Assembly: GCF_007644105.1 (NCBI RefSeq)
Contig: NZ_VFAC01000003.1
Location: 180,727-244,726 of the forward strand
Length of the DNA: 64,000 bases
Origin: Elioraea rosea
GTDB taxonomy: Bacteria; Pseudomonadota; Alphaproteobacteria; Acetobacterales; Acetobacteraceae
Direction of reading: 5' to 3'
Shown one piece after another: positions 36,247 through 45,117 of the stretch. Each line of letters opens with the position of its first letter. Position 1 is the stretch's first letter. The notes under the pieces were generated by a model. It saw only the letters and a program-made list of their open reading frames with translations, made no database searches and was not told the DNA's origin. A program made the translations under genes and the position numbers.

Positions 36247-36402
36247 CTAGATTCGCCCCATCAGGAGCAGCACCAGCACGACGATCAGCACGAGGCCGAG
36301 GCCGCCGCTCGGCCCGTAGCCCCAGGCGCGGCTGTGCGGCCAGGTCGGCAGTGCGCCGAGGACGAGCAGGACGAGGATGATCAGCAGGATGGTTCCGAGC
36401 AT
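36247..36402 (-). CDS. DUF3309-family membrane peptide, copy 1
   Basis: A 51-residue protein made of two hydrophobic segments (LGTILLIILVLLVLGALPTW and LGLVLIVVLVLLLMGRI) joined by a loop with HSRAWGYGPSGGLG. This is the DUF3309 pattern, common in alphaproteobacteria and often stress-linked. Its convergent end lies three bases after the coq7 stop. A close second copy is at 36607-36762. Confidence 0.8.
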   Translation of the reverse strand: MLGTILLIILVLLVLGALPTWPHSRAWGYGPSGGLGLVLIVVLVLLLMGRI

Positions 36403-36606
36403 CGGGCACCTTCGTGGTTCTGGCCCGCCAAACGCGGCGTGCCTGGATGCGACGAGCGGCGACCATCGAGCACGGAGCCGATCGCGGTCGCCGGACATGT
36501 AACGCCGCCGATCCGACCTGGTTTCGCGCACCCTTGGGCGATTGCGCGGACGCCGATGACTGCAGGGTCGCCCCTGTCAGATCGTCCTATTCAGACCCGT
36601 CCCATT

Positions 36607-36762
36607 TCAGATCCGTCCCATCAGAAGCAGCACGAGCACGATTAGCAGGACGAGGCCGAGGCCCCCGCTCGGCAGGTAGCCCCACTCGCGGCTATGGGGC
36701 CATGTCGGAATGGCGCCCAGAACGAGCAGGATGAGGATGATGATGAGGATCGTGCCGATCAT
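36607..36762 (-). CDS. DUF3309-family membrane peptide, copy 2
   Basis: A 51-residue paralogue of the neighbouring gene: MIGTILIIILILLVLGAIPTW, then PHSREWGYLPSGG, ending VLLLMGRI. The start is the ATG at 36762 and the stop is at 36607-36609. It is of exactly the same length as copy 1 and differs only at a few positions, so this is a tandem duplication with about 200 bases between. Membrane association is expected; the function is unknown. Confidence 0.8.
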   Translation of the reverse strand: MIGTILIIILILLVLGAIPTWPHSREWGYLPSGGLGLVLLIVLVLLLMGRI

Positions 36763-36831
36763 CTGACACCTATGCCTTCCGTCGTCGCGCCGGCGGGCTC
36801 GGATGCAGCGACGCCCACCGCCGCAGTGCTG

Positions 36832-37041
36832 TCATTTCCGCTGGGCGAACAGGGCCAGGAACAGCCCGCCCAGAACGCCAGCCCCGCCGAGGATGAAGAG
36901 CCAGGTCGTGCGGTCCGTGAACCGGCCAGTGACCGCTTCCGACACCTGCTCGAGCGGTGCGGTCGATGCGCGATAGCCGAGGATGAGCAGGACGATCCCC
37001 GCCACCACGCAGAGAGCGCCGGCGATTCGTGCCGGGGTCAT
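36832..37041 (-). CDS. DUF3185-like small membrane protein
   Basis: A 69-residue protein with two membrane segments (RIAGALCVVAGIVLLILGY and TWLFILGGAGVLGGLFLALF) around a short soluble loop. The pattern YRASTAPLEQVSEAVTGRFTD resembles DUF3185. It is likely part of an envelope stress set with the neighbouring BON, OmpA and DUF3309 genes, all on the minus strand. The function is unknown. Confidence 0.75.
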   Translation of the reverse strand: MTPARIAGALCVVAGIVLLILGYRASTAPLEQVSEAVTGRFTDRTTWLFILGGAGVLGGLFLALFAQRK

Positions 37042-37084
37042 GATCTGCCTCCTGGGTTGGCCTCGTTCCGAGAGAGGAGCGTGT

Positions 37085-37396
37085 TCACTTCACCACCAGA
37101 TCGTTCCGGACAGACCGTACGCCCGCGACACCAGCGGCGATCTGCCCTGCACGCGCCTTCACGGCCTGGCTGTCGACGAAGCCGCTGAGCTGCACGACGC
37201 GGTTCTGGGTTTCCACGCCGATATCGAACGAACTGAGCCCTGAGTCGCCAAGCAGTTCGGCCTTCACCTTGGTGGTTATCGCCGAATCGTCGATGTACTC
37301 GCCGGTGCTCTGGCTGGTTGGCGTCGAGGCGCAGCCGAGCGTCGCGCTCAGCACCGCGACCGCCAGCGCAGCGCCCAGCCAGGATTTCCCCCGCAT
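37085..37396 (-). CDS. BON-domain lipoprotein
   Basis: A 103-residue predicted lipoprotein (lipobox LGCAS, Cys about 22) with a single BON domain: DDSAITTKVKAELLGD, VETQNRVVQLSGFVDS and VRSVRNDLVVK. BON domains bind membranes or phospholipids and occur in osmotic-shock proteins (OsmY). Ribosome site AAGGAG. It fits an envelope-stress group. Confidence 0.85.
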   Translation of the reverse strand: MRGKSWLGAALAVAVLSATLGCASTPTSQSTGEYIDDSAITTKVKAELLGDSGLSSFDIGVETQNRVVQLSGFVDSQAVKARAGQIAAGVAGVRSVRNDLVVK

Positions 37397-37441
37397 GACA
37401 ATCTCCTTCGCAAGCCGTTCGGCTGAGTTGAGGTTGCGCTC

Positions 37442-37912
37442 CTATGGCGTCCTGACGACGGTCACATCCACCACGCGGCTGTGCGCAGGATCGGTGTCGG
37501 CCTGGCTTGCCGCCTGCCTGACCTCCCCCGTCCAGCTCGTATCGATCCGCGCAGCAGGCACCCCGGCGGAGATCAGCGCATCGCGCACGGCGGTTGCGCG
37601 GCGCTCGGAGAGCGCCATGTTCGACGGCGCGGCGCCGATACGGTCGGTCCTGCCGATCACCGTCACGCGTGTCGCTGCGCTGTTGGTCGTGACGTAGGCG
37701 ACGTTGCGGGCGATCATCCTGCCGCGTTCGTTCACCTCGGCGCTGCCGGTATCGAAGTAGACCTGGTACCAGACGCCGGCGAGTTCCGGGCCGCTTGTCG
37801 CTGCATCGTGGCGCGGCGCCGATGCCTGCTGCGTCGTCTCGGTGCACGCCGCCAGCCCGGACACGAGGAATGCGGCGGCCAATATCGGCATAATATCACG
37901 AGAGCGGAACAT
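37442..37912 (-). CDS. OmpA-family peptidoglycan-associated protein
   Basis: A 156-residue exported protein. The signal ends near AACTE (Cys likely lipidated), and the C-terminal OmpA-like domain has YFDTGSAEVNERGR and ERRATAVRDALISAG, with a late SRVVDVTV. The peptidoglycan-binding Asp/Arg pair (TD…R) is seen in GRTDRIG. It links the outer membrane to the wall. The ATG at 37912 is preceded by AAGGAGGAA; an in-frame upstream start is weaker. Confidence 0.88.
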   Translation of the reverse strand: MFRSRDIMPILAAAFLVSGLAACTETTQQASAPRHDAATSGPELAGVWYQVYFDTGSAEVNERGRMIARNVAYVTTNSAATRVTVIGRTDRIGAAPSNMALSERRATAVRDALISAGVPAARIDTSWTGEVRQAASQADTDPAHSRVVDVTVVRTP

Positions 37913-37956
37913 TCCTTCCTCCTTGTTTCTTCTTGTGCTCACCGCGCAGGCCGATG

Positions 37957-38202
37957 CTAGCGCCAGATCGGCTTGCCGAGGTTAATCTGGTCTGGCCCGG
38001 TGAGTGCGCCGGCGCCGGCGCCGACTGCGCCGCCGATCAGTGCGCCCTCGATCGGCGAGCCGACCGCCCATCCTCCGAGCGCGCCTACGCCCGCGCCGAT
38101 CCCACCGCCGCTTATCGCGCGGTCGCCCGTCGTGTTGCCGCACCCGGCAAGCGCGAACAGCGACAGGGCGCAAGCAGCAGCAGTGATTGTTGATCGCCTC
38201 AT
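37957..38202 (-). CDS. Glycine-rich small lipoprotein (paralogue of 2521-2760)
   Basis: An 81-residue lipoprotein with lipobox FALAGC and the head CGNTTGDRAISGGGIGAG, a glycine-zipper middle and the tail GPDQINLGKPIWR. Both ends match the protein at 2521-2760. GGAGGGA precedes the ATG at 38202. It opens the minus-strand group of small envelope proteins. Confidence 0.8.
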   Translation of the reverse strand: MRRSTITAAACALSLFALAGCGNTTGDRAISGGGIGAGVGALGGWAVGSPIEGALIGGAVGAGAGALTGPDQINLGKPIWR

Positions 38203-38469
38203 GGGTCCCTCCGGTCCTTCCCGCTCCGCAGGGCCCTTGGTCATTCGTCTGGTTCTGTCGGGGCCGAGAGGCAGGGAGCAACGTTCTTATTCTTCGAACA
38301 TTGGCAAATATATGGAGTAGGCGATCGCAGGTCCAGAAGATTGTCGTGACCGGCGCGAATGGGCGGCCCCTGGCTCCGAAGTAGGAACCGCAAGGCATTG
38401 CCACGCGAGCGCCGGGAACGAGGGGCAGTCCTGCCCAGTTGACGCCTTGCCGTCCCTGCCAGGCGCAGC
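38203..38469. other. 267-base intergenic region, no gene seen
   Basis: This divergent region between the lipoprotein and the MFS exporter holds a short stretch less GC-rich than its surroundings (about 38280-38325). It probably carries the promoters of both genes. I see no clear sigma boxes, repeat or small reading frame with a convincing start. Confidence 0.4.
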
Positions 38470-39888
38470 ATGATCGCGCGCGTGCCAGACGTCGCCCCAT
38501 CGCCGCAACGAAGCCCGCGCCTGACCGCCCTCGTCGTCGCGAGCGCGCTCTTCATGCAGAACGTCGACAGCACGGTGATCGCCACCGCGCTGCCCGCGAT
38601 GGCGGCGAGCTTCGGGTCGGACGTGCTTCGCCTCTCCCTCGCGCTCACCGCCTACATGCTCAGCCTCGCGGTGTTCATCCCCGCCTCGGGCTGGATCGCA
38701 GACCGGTTCGGCCCGCGCGAGGTGTTCCGCTCGGCGATCGTCGTGTTCTGCGCTGGCTCCGCCCTGTCGGGCCTCGCGCCGAGCCTGCCCGTTCTCGTTC
38801 TCGGGCGCGTGGTGCAGGGCATCGGCGGTGCGCTGATGGTGCCGGTCGGGCGGCTCGTGCTGCTGCGCTCGGTGCCGAAATCCGAGCTCGTCTCAGCCAT
38901 GGCCTGGCTCACCATGCCTGCGCTGATCGGGCCCATCATCGGCCCGCCTCTCGGGGGGCTGATCGTCACGCATGCCTCATGGCGTTGGGTGTTCTTCCTA
39001 AACCTCCCGGTCGGGCTGCTCGGCATCGTCCTCGTCTCGCGGCTCATCCCGGGCGGCAAGCCATCAGGCCGGCGTGCGCTCGACGCGCCCGGTCTCGTCC
39101 TGTCGGGGCTCGCGCTCACCGGGCTGATCTTCGGGGCGGAGCTTGCCTCGCGGCCGATCTTCGGGCCCGAGCTCGGCCTCGCGATCCTCGCCTTCGGCCT
39201 CGGCGCGGGCGTGCTCTATGTGCGCCACGCGCTCGGCATGCCCCGGCCCGTGCTCGACCTCAGGCTGCTCGGTGTGCCGAGCTTCGGCGTCTCCGTCCTG
39301 GCCGGCTCGCTGTTCCGGCTCGGCGTCGGCGCGGTTCCGTTCCTGCTGCCGACGATGCTCCAGGTCGGGTTCGGGATGAGCGCGGCCGAGGCAGGGCTCG
39401 TCACCTTCTCCGCCTCCGTCGGCGCGATCGCGATGAAGCCCGCCGCCGGGCCGCTGCTCAGACGGTTCGGGTTCAGAACGCTGCTCCTGTGGAACGGCAT
39501 CGTGAGCACGCTGACGCTCGCCGCCTGCGCCCTGTTCCGTCCCGACACGCCGTGGTGGATGCTGCATGGCGTGCTGATCGCTGGCGGCTTCTTCCGAAGC
39601 CTGCAGTTCACCTCCTTCAACACGATCGCCTTCGCCGATATCCGCCAGCACCGCATGGCGGACGCGACAGGCTTCTACTCGACGATGCAGCAGGTGAGCC
39701 TCACGCTCGGCGTCGTCGCCGCGGCAGCGACGCTCGAGGCCTCGATGCATCTCGGCGGGCGCGCGACGCCGGCGATTGCGGATTTCTCGACCGGCTTCCT
39801 CGTCGTCTCCGCAGCGATGGCGGCCTCGGTTCCGGTTGTCGCCCGGCTGAGGCCAGACGCCGGCTCGGTGCTGTCCGGCAAGCCGTGA
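38470..39888 (+). CDS. MFS transporter, DHA2/EmrB type
   Basis: A 472-residue exporter with 12-14 hydrophobic helices. Family signatures are the motif A-like GWIADRFGPREV and the motif C region LIGPIIGPPLGGLI, and VDSTVIATALPAM at TM1 is typical of DHA2 drug exporters (proton-coupled). The substrate is unknown. No EmrA-type membrane-fusion partner or regulator is adjacent. It ends tail-to-tail, four bases from the HNH gene. Confidence 0.93.
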   Translation: MIARVPDVAPSPQRSPRLTALVVASALFMQNVDSTVIATALPAMAASFGSDVLRLSLALTAYMLSLAVFIPASGWIADRFGPREVFRSAIVVFCAGSALSGLAPSLPVLVLGRVVQGIGGALMVPVGRLVLLRSVPKSELVSAMAWLTMPALIGPIIGPPLGGLIVTHASWRWVFFLNLPVGLLGIVLVSRLIPGGKPSGRRALDAPGLVLSGLALTGLIFGAELASRPIFGPELGLAILAFGLGAGVLYVRHALGMPRPVLDLRLLGVPSFGVSVLAGSLFRLGVGAVPFLLPTMLQVGFGMSAAEAGLVTFSASVGAIAMKPAAGPLLRRFGFRTLLLWNGIVSTLTLAACALFRPDTPWWMLHGVLIAGGFFRSLQFTSFNTIAFADIRQHRMADATGFYSTMQQVSLTLGVVAAAATLEASMHLGGRATPAIADFSTGFLVVSAAMAASVPVVARLRPDAGSVLSGKP

Positions 39889-39892
39889 AGCG

Positions 39893-40468
39893 TCAGCTCT
39901 CCAGCTCGGTATCCCAGTAGAGATAGTCCCGCCAGCTCTCGTGCAGGTAGTTGGGCGGGAAGGCGCGGCCATTGTCCTGCAGCTCCCAGCTCGTCGGCTG
40001 GCGCGGCGGGTTCATCGGCCACATCTGGCACTCGCGCGGCAGGCGCGAGCCCTTGCGCAGGTTGCAGCAGGAACAGGCGGTGACGACGTTCTCCCACGTC
40101 GTGCGCCCGCCCTTCGAGCGCGGGATCACATGGTCGAAGGTGAGGTCCTGGGTGGGGTGGCCGTCGCCGCAGTACTGGCACTCGAAGCGGTCGCGAAGGA
40201 ACACGTTGAACCGCGTGAAGGCCGGGCGCCGCGCGGCGGGGATATACTCCTTCAGCGCGATCACCGAAGGCAGGCGCATCGCCATCGAGGGCGAGTGCAC
40301 CAGCGTCTCATACTCCGACAGCACGGAGACGCGATCCATGAACACGGCCTTCACCGCGTCCTGCCAGGACCAGACCGACAACGGAAAGTAGGACAACGGG
40401 CGGAAATCGGCGTTCAGGACGAGCGCCGGGTAGTGGGAACGCGCGAGACTGGTTCCGCCATCAGGCAA
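39893..40468 (-). CDS. HNH endonuclease
   Basis: A 191-residue HNH nuclease of the widespread alphaproteobacterial type. Zinc Cys pairs are CQYC (97, 100) and CSCC (132-135); the catalytic part is DLTFDHVIPRSKGG with His113 and later Asn127. An N-terminal alpha/beta region (about 1-80) precedes it. No phage or restriction gene is adjacent; the role is unknown, perhaps DNA repair-like. Upstream (40469-40646) is non-coding. Confidence 0.9.
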   Translation of the reverse strand: MPDGGTSLARSHYPALVLNADFRPLSYFPLSVWSWQDAVKAVFMDRVSVLSEYETLVHSPSMAMRLPSVIALKEYIPAARRPAFTRFNVFLRDRFECQYCGDGHPTQDLTFDHVIPRSKGGRTTWENVVTACSCCNLRKGSRLPRECQMWPMNPPRQPTSWELQDNGRAFPPNYLHESWRDYLYWDTELES

Positions 40469-40646
40469 GAAGCACTCCCCTTACGGGCTGCTCCCACAAC
40501 ATGCCTGGCCCCGTCTCCCGGGGCGCTACCACATGATGTGGCGCAGCCGTTCGACTGCGAGCGTTATGCACAGAAGGCGTGGCGAAGTCCAGCGACCGGC
40601 GTGGCCGATCACCGAAGCTTCACGGGCGGTCTGTGCACAGGGGACG

Positions 40647-41345
40647 TCAGTTCACCGTGGTCGCATGCGGTGCGGCGGCCGGCACCTTGCCATCCGCCCA
40701 GTCGGCGAGGAAGGCGGCACCCGCGCCGACGGATTCGGCATCGAGCGCATGGCCGAGCCCGCGCCGGAACAGAGCGCGCACCGGAACGGAGAGGTCCTTG
40801 AGCACGCGCTGGGCGGTGTCGGAATAGCCTGGGTGGATGACCTGGTCGTCCGAGCCGTGTACCAGCAGCACCGGCGGCTTCCAGCGAAGCTCGGCCGGAA
40901 GGCGCGTGTCGCCGACGAGCGCGCCGGAATAGGCGACGATCGCCCCGGGCCCCGGGTCGCGCCTGAGCCCGCTCCAGAGCGCCATCATCGCGCCCTGGCT
41001 GAAGCCGACGAGGGCGACGTCGCGCGCGCGAAGCTTGAGCCGTGCGCGCTCGGCATCGACGAAGGCATCGAGAACAGCGACGGCCTCTTCGATGCCTGCG
41101 TGGAGCTGCGAGACGGGAATGTCGCCGATCTCGAACCACTGCCTCTGGTCGGGCGCGTTCCTCGGGAAGAAGGGCGCGGTGGGGGCGACGAAGGCGGCAT
41201 GCGGCAGGGCAGGGGCGAGAAGGGGCGCGAGCATGTCGATGTCCTCGCCGTCCGAGCCGAGGCCGTGCAGCAGCACGACGAGCTGCTTGGCTGCGCGGCC
41301 CGATTTCGGCGCGTGCCGCGGGCCGTCGAGCGCGATCGGTGCCAT
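40647..41345 (-). CDS. Phospholipase/carboxylesterase
   Basis: A 232-residue alpha/beta-hydrolase of the acyl-protein-thioesterase/carboxylesterase family: LHGLGSDG oxyanion loop, GFSQGAMM nucleophile elbow, Asp in HGSDDQVI and His in RRGLGHALD. It probably hydrolyses short acyl esters or lysophospholipids in the cytoplasm. The start at 41345 was chosen because the domain begins directly after it. It is divergent from gluQ. Confidence 0.9.
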   Translation of the reverse strand: MAPIALDGPRHAPKSGRAAKQLVVLLHGLGSDGEDIDMLAPLLAPALPHAAFVAPTAPFFPRNAPDQRQWFEIGDIPVSQLHAGIEEAVAVLDAFVDAERARLKLRARDVALVGFSQGAMMALWSGLRRDPGPGAIVAYSGALVGDTRLPAELRWKPPVLLVHGSDDQVIHPGYSDTAQRVLKDLSVPVRALFRRGLGHALDAESVGAGAAFLADWADGKVPAAAPHATTVN

Positions 41346-41387
41346 GGCTCTCTCCCTTCCGTGTGCCCCGCGCGATAGCCTGAGACG

Positions 41388-42251
41388 ATGGACGGCGCAA
41401 CCGTGGTCACCCGCTTCGCCCCAAGCCCGACGGGGAGGCTGCATCTCGGCTCGGCGCATTCTGCGCTCTTCGCGGAGCGCTGCGCGCGCGAGGCGGGCGG
41501 GCGGTTCCTCGTCAGGATCGAGGACATCGACCGGGCGCGCTGCCGCCCCGAGCACGCCGCCGCCATGCTCGAGGACCTGGCCTGGCTCGGCCTCGCCTGG
41601 GACGGTCCGGTGCGCGTGCAGTCGGAGCATTCCGACGAATACGCCGCCGCACTCGAGACGCTCCGCGCGCGCGACCTGCTCTATCCGTGCTTCTGCACCC
41701 GCACCGACATCGCCCGCGAGATCGCAGCGATCGGCGGCGCGCCCCACGGCGCGGACGGGCCAGTCTATCCGGGAACCTGCCGCGCCATGGCCGAGAGCGA
41801 ACGGCGCGCCCGCATCGCCGCTGGAGAGCCGCATGCGTTCCGCCTCGATATCGCTGCCGCGCTTGCCTCGGTCACACGCCCTCTTCTGTGCGAGGAGGTG
41901 GGCGAAGGCGTGTTCGAGGCCGACCCTGCGGCGCTGTTCGGCGATGTCGTGCTCGCGCGGAAGGACACGCCGGCGAGCTATCATCTCTGCGCGACCCATG
42001 ACGACGCGCTGCAGGGCGTGACGCTCGTGACGCGCGGTGACGACCTCAAGCCCGCGGTGCACCTGCACAGGCTGCTTCAGGCGCTGATGGGCTGGCCCGT
42101 GCCGCGCTGGCGCCACCACGCGCTGCTGGCCGGCCCCGATGGACGGCGGCTTGCCAAGCGCGACGGGTCGCTCGCCATCACCGCATTGCGAGAAGCCGGC
42201 CACAGCCCCGCAGAGGTGCGGGCCATGGCCGGCTTCCCCGACAAGGCGTGA
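41388..42251 (+). CDS. gluQ: Glutamyl-Q tRNA(Asp) synthetase
   Basis: A 287-residue GluRS-like protein without anticodon-binding domain; it attaches glutamate to the queuosine base of tRNA-Asp. The HIGH-like motif is HLGSAH (19-24), the zinc site CFCTRTD with YPGTC, and the KMSKS-like motif is LAKRDGS. It needs queuosine-modified tRNA, so it goes with tgt and the queuosine-precursor transporter at 48839-50826. Confidence 0.93.
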   Translation: MDGATVVTRFAPSPTGRLHLGSAHSALFAERCAREAGGRFLVRIEDIDRARCRPEHAAAMLEDLAWLGLAWDGPVRVQSEHSDEYAAALETLRARDLLYPCFCTRTDIAREIAAIGGAPHGADGPVYPGTCRAMAESERRARIAAGEPHAFRLDIAAALASVTRPLLCEEVGEGVFEADPAALFGDVVLARKDTPASYHLCATHDDALQGVTLVTRGDDLKPAVHLHRLLQALMGWPVPRWRHHALLAGPDGRRLAKRDGSLAITALREAGHSPAEVRAMAGFPDKA

Positions 42252-43955
42252 TCAGGCCGCCTTCATCTCCGCGAGGAACGTCTCGACCTGGCTGCGCAGC
42301 GTCTCCGCTCCGGCGCTAAGCTCGCGCGCCGCCGACTGGACCTGCGCTGCCGCCGCGCCCGACCCGGCCGCCGCCTCGTTCACCGAGGAGATGTTGACCG
42401 TCACGGACGCAGTGCCGGACGAGGCCTCCTGCACGTTCCGTGCAATCTCGCCCGTCGCCGCGCCCTGCTCCTCCACAGCCGCAGCGATCGAGGTCGCGAT
42501 CTGGCTGAGCCGACCGATCACCTCGCCCATCGCGCGGATGGCCTCGACCACGCGGGCCGTCTCGCCCTGCACCGCGCTCACCTGCCCGGCGATCTCCTCC
42601 GTGGCCTTGCCTGTCTGCGCGGCGAGGTTCTTCACCTCGGAGGCGACGACGGCGAAGCCCTTGCCGGCCTCGCCCGCGCGCGCCGCCTCGATCGTTGCAT
42701 TGAGCGCGAGCAGGTTGGTCTGCCCCGCGATCTCGCTGATCAGGCGCACCACCTCGGAGATGCGCTGCGCGTTCTCCGACAGCGCATGCACGGTCGCGCC
42801 GGTGCGTGTCGCTTCCTGCACGGCCTCCTCGGCGATCCGCGTGCTCTCCGCCACCTGGCGCGAGATCTCGCTCACGGAGGCGGCGAGCTCCTCCGCGGCG
42901 GAGGCGACCGTCTGCACGTTGGCGGAGGCCTGCTCCGCTGCAGCGGCGACGGCGGAGGCCTGGCGCGAGGTCTCCTCCGCGCCGGCGGCCATGCCGGTCG
43001 CCGTCGCCTCCATCTCGGTCGCGGCGGTCGCGACGGTGCGGACGACGCTCCCCGCCTCCGCCTCGAATATGCGGGTGATCTGCTCCACGCGCCTTGCCCG
43101 CTCTGCCTTCGCCTCTGCCTCCTTGAGCTGGGCTGCCTGCATCTCGCGGGTGCGGATCAGGTTGTCGCGGAACACCGCCATGGTGCGCGCGATGTCGCCC
43201 ACCTCATCCTTCCGCTCGCCCCCCGTGATCGGCGCGTCGGTGTCTCCCTCGGCGAGCGCGTTGAGGCGCGTCACCGCCGTAGCGATCGGGCGGGCGACGG
43301 CGCGGGTGCCGGTGAACCAGCCGAGCGCGAGGCCGCCGATCATGCCCGCCGCCACGACGGCGGTCATGATGACCGTCAGCTGCCTGCCATGGGCGATGCC
43401 CCCCGTCGCGATGCTGTCGGCCTTCTGGTCGGAATAGGTGTTGAAGGCTGACATTGCGGCGATCAGCGCCTCGGCGGCCGTGCGGCTCTCCATCACCGAA
43501 CGGTTTATGGCGGCTGAAGCCTCGTTCGACTGCACCTGCCCGCCGAGGCGGCGGACCGTCGCAACTGTCGCGTCGAACTCTGCGGAATAGCGCTGCCAGG
43601 CCGCCTCGACCGGCTGAAGGAGCAGCAACTGCTCGGCATCGGCTGAGCGGCGAAGCATCCCGAGCCGCTGTTCGAACTGCGCCTTCGCGGCTTTTGCCAC
43701 CTCTTCGGCGTAGCGCATGGTGTCCGCCGAGGGGTCGGCCGCGAGCCGGAACTCGGCGCGGTTCAGCACCAGGGCATCGCGGCTCGCCCGAGCGCCGGTG
43801 AGTGCTTCATCCGCAGTCAGGCTCACCTCGTTGAGGTCATCCGAGAGAGTCAGGATGCCCTGGACGCCGACGCCGGCGACCACGCCGGTTATCGCGAGCA
43901 TCAGCAGGACCAGCAGAAGCACTTTCCTGGCGATCTTCAGGTTTGCGAAGCCCAT
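42252..43955 (-). CDS. Methyl-accepting chemotaxis protein
   Basis: A 567-residue chemoreceptor: TM1 about 10-30, helical periplasmic sensor with low similarity to the receptor at 742, TM2 about 195-217, HAMP, and a coiled-coil signalling domain. Its tip region ([20 protein letters not shown] and the next 30 residues) is practically identical to that of the receptor at 742-2430, so both feed the same CheA/CheW arrays. It converges immediately with gluQ, and its start is followed upstream by a hairpin. Confidence 0.95.
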   Translation of the reverse strand: MGFANLKIARKVLLLVLLMLAITGVVAGVGVQGILTLSDDLNEVSLTADEALTGARASRDALVLNRAEFRLAADPSADTMRYAEEVAKAAKAQFEQRLGMLRRSADAEQLLLLQPVEAAWQRYSAEFDATVATVRRLGGQVQSNEASAAINRSVMESRTAAEALIAAMSAFNTYSDQKADSIATGGIAHGRQLTVIMTAVVAAGMIGGLALGWFTGTRAVARPIATAVTRLNALAEGDTDAPITGGERKDEVGDIARTMAVFRDNLIRTREMQAAQLKEAEAKAERARRVEQITRIFEAEAGSVVRTVATAATEMEATATGMAAGAEETSRQASAVAAAAEQASANVQTVASAAEELAASVSEISRQVAESTRIAEEAVQEATRTGATVHALSENAQRISEVVRLISEIAGQTNLLALNATIEAARAGEAGKGFAVVASEVKNLAAQTGKATEEIAGQVSAVQGETARVVEAIRAMGEVIGRLSQIATSIAAAVEEQGAATGEIARNVQEASSGTASVTVNISSVNEAAAGSGAAAAQVQSAARELSAGAETLRSQVETFLAEMKAA

Positions 43956-43981
43956 GGCACGAGTTCCTCACCGTTGTTTCG

Positions 43982-44010
43982 GGTACCCTTCTCCCCGAAG
44001 GCGGGGTACC
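43982..44010. repeat. Inverted repeat upstream of the chemoreceptor
   Basis: GGTACCC (43982-43988) and GGGTACC (44004-44010) with partly pairing inner bases (CTTC/GAAG) form a hairpin 27 bases upstream of the receptor ATG and downstream of the Nudix stop. It may terminate the Nudix transcript or regulate the receptor; no T-tract. Confidence 0.35.
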
Positions 44011-44067
44011 GCGGTGCGGATCGTCGTGCAGAAGCATGACTGTACCGTTACGGCTCCGTGTCGCTCG

Positions 44068-44949
44068 TCAGCCTCCCTGGTCCAGCCCGGCGCGGAGTCG
44101 TTCCGCGATTCGGCCCGCCGGGATGATTTGCTCCCTGATCAGAAGCTCTATGAGCACGAGGTTCACGTTGAACTTGAAGACGTCGCTGTCGCGCACGGCC
44201 TCCGCCACGCGCCGGATCGGCCACAGCTCGAACCGCGCCACCTCGCTGTCACTCGGCCGGGGCTCGAACCCCTCGGGAAGCTCAAGGTCGTAGATGTGCA
44301 GCACGTCGCGCCGCATGCCGCGGGCCTGGCGAGGCGCGTTCCAGGCCATCACGTAGCCGATCGTGCCGACCTTCCTCGCCGTTGCCGCCAGGGCGGGCGG
44401 GATCGACGCTTCCTCCTCCGCCTCCTTCACGAGCGTCTCGTCCGGTCCGAGCCCCGCCGCGATGCCCCCTGCCACGACGTGGTCGAGCTTGCCGGGATCG
44501 ACCGACTTGTCCGCCGCGCGCACCCCGACCCAGAGATGCAGCCCATCGGCGCGGCGGACCAGGCCGTTGACGTGCACCCCCTCCGCGCGCACCCCGAAGG
44601 CCGGCACGGCGGAGCGGTCGAGCATCGCGAGGGATGGCCCCCCCGGGTCCGATCGCACGTCGTAGCGCTCGCCGCGAAGCCGGGGGATCAGCCCGGTCTC
44701 GACGAGGTCTGCCACCGCCTGCGCCAGCGCATCGCTGCGCGCCCCGGGGCTTCTCAGCTTTCCTGCCATCGACACGCCGCGGCCGTCGAAATGGAAGCTC
44801 GCCGGCCGGAAGGTGAGCGCGCGCACGATGTCCGGCGCGAGCCAGCCGACGGGCCGGCCCTCGATCAGGAACGGCTCGAAGCCCGTAGGGGAGGGGAGGT
44901 CATTGCAGCGCGCGATGTGGCGCCACCAGGGCGCGAGATCGGGGTCCAT
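44068..44949 (-). CDS. Nudix hydrolase with DUF4743
   Basis: A 293-residue protein: N-terminal DUF4743 part (about 1-115) and a C-terminal Nudix domain. The Nudix box is atypical: GGIAAGLGPDETLVKEAEEEASI, where the usual first Glu is Leu and Arg is Lys, as in other DUF4743 Nudix enzymes (thiamine-diphosphate-type oxy-derivative hydrolases in fungi). The EEE run keeps the metal-binding core. It probably hydrolyses a pyrophosphate of a damaged or cofactor-like nucleotide. Start at 44949. Confidence 0.88.
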   Translation of the reverse strand: MDPDLAPWWRHIARCNDLPSPTGFEPFLIEGRPVGWLAPDIVRALTFRPASFHFDGRGVSMAGKLRSPGARSDALAQAVADLVETGLIPRLRGERYDVRSDPGGPSLAMLDRSAVPAFGVRAEGVHVNGLVRRADGLHLWVGVRAADKSVDPGKLDHVVAGGIAAGLGPDETLVKEAEEEASIPPALAATARKVGTIGYVMAWNAPRQARGMRRDVLHIYDLELPEGFEPRPSDSEVARFELWPIRRVAEAVRDSDVFKFNVNLVLIELLIREQIIPAGRIAERLRAGLDQGG

Positions 44950-45117
44950 GCCCGGACCCTCGCATGCCCCGCCCGCATCATCCACCGGTGCCAACCCGGA
45001 GGATGGATGGGTGCCATGCCCGGCCCCGGGCTTTGCCTCCGCCCGGCGCACGCGACATAAGAGGCATCAGGAGCATGGCGCCGTGGCCCTGCCGCGGCGG
45101 TTGACGACAGAGGGTCC

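Noticed and set aside
39893..40468. HNH gene as a mobile-element or homing nuclease
   Set aside because: It is a stand-alone, full-length protein with no repeats, integrase or phage genes beside it and normal codon use.
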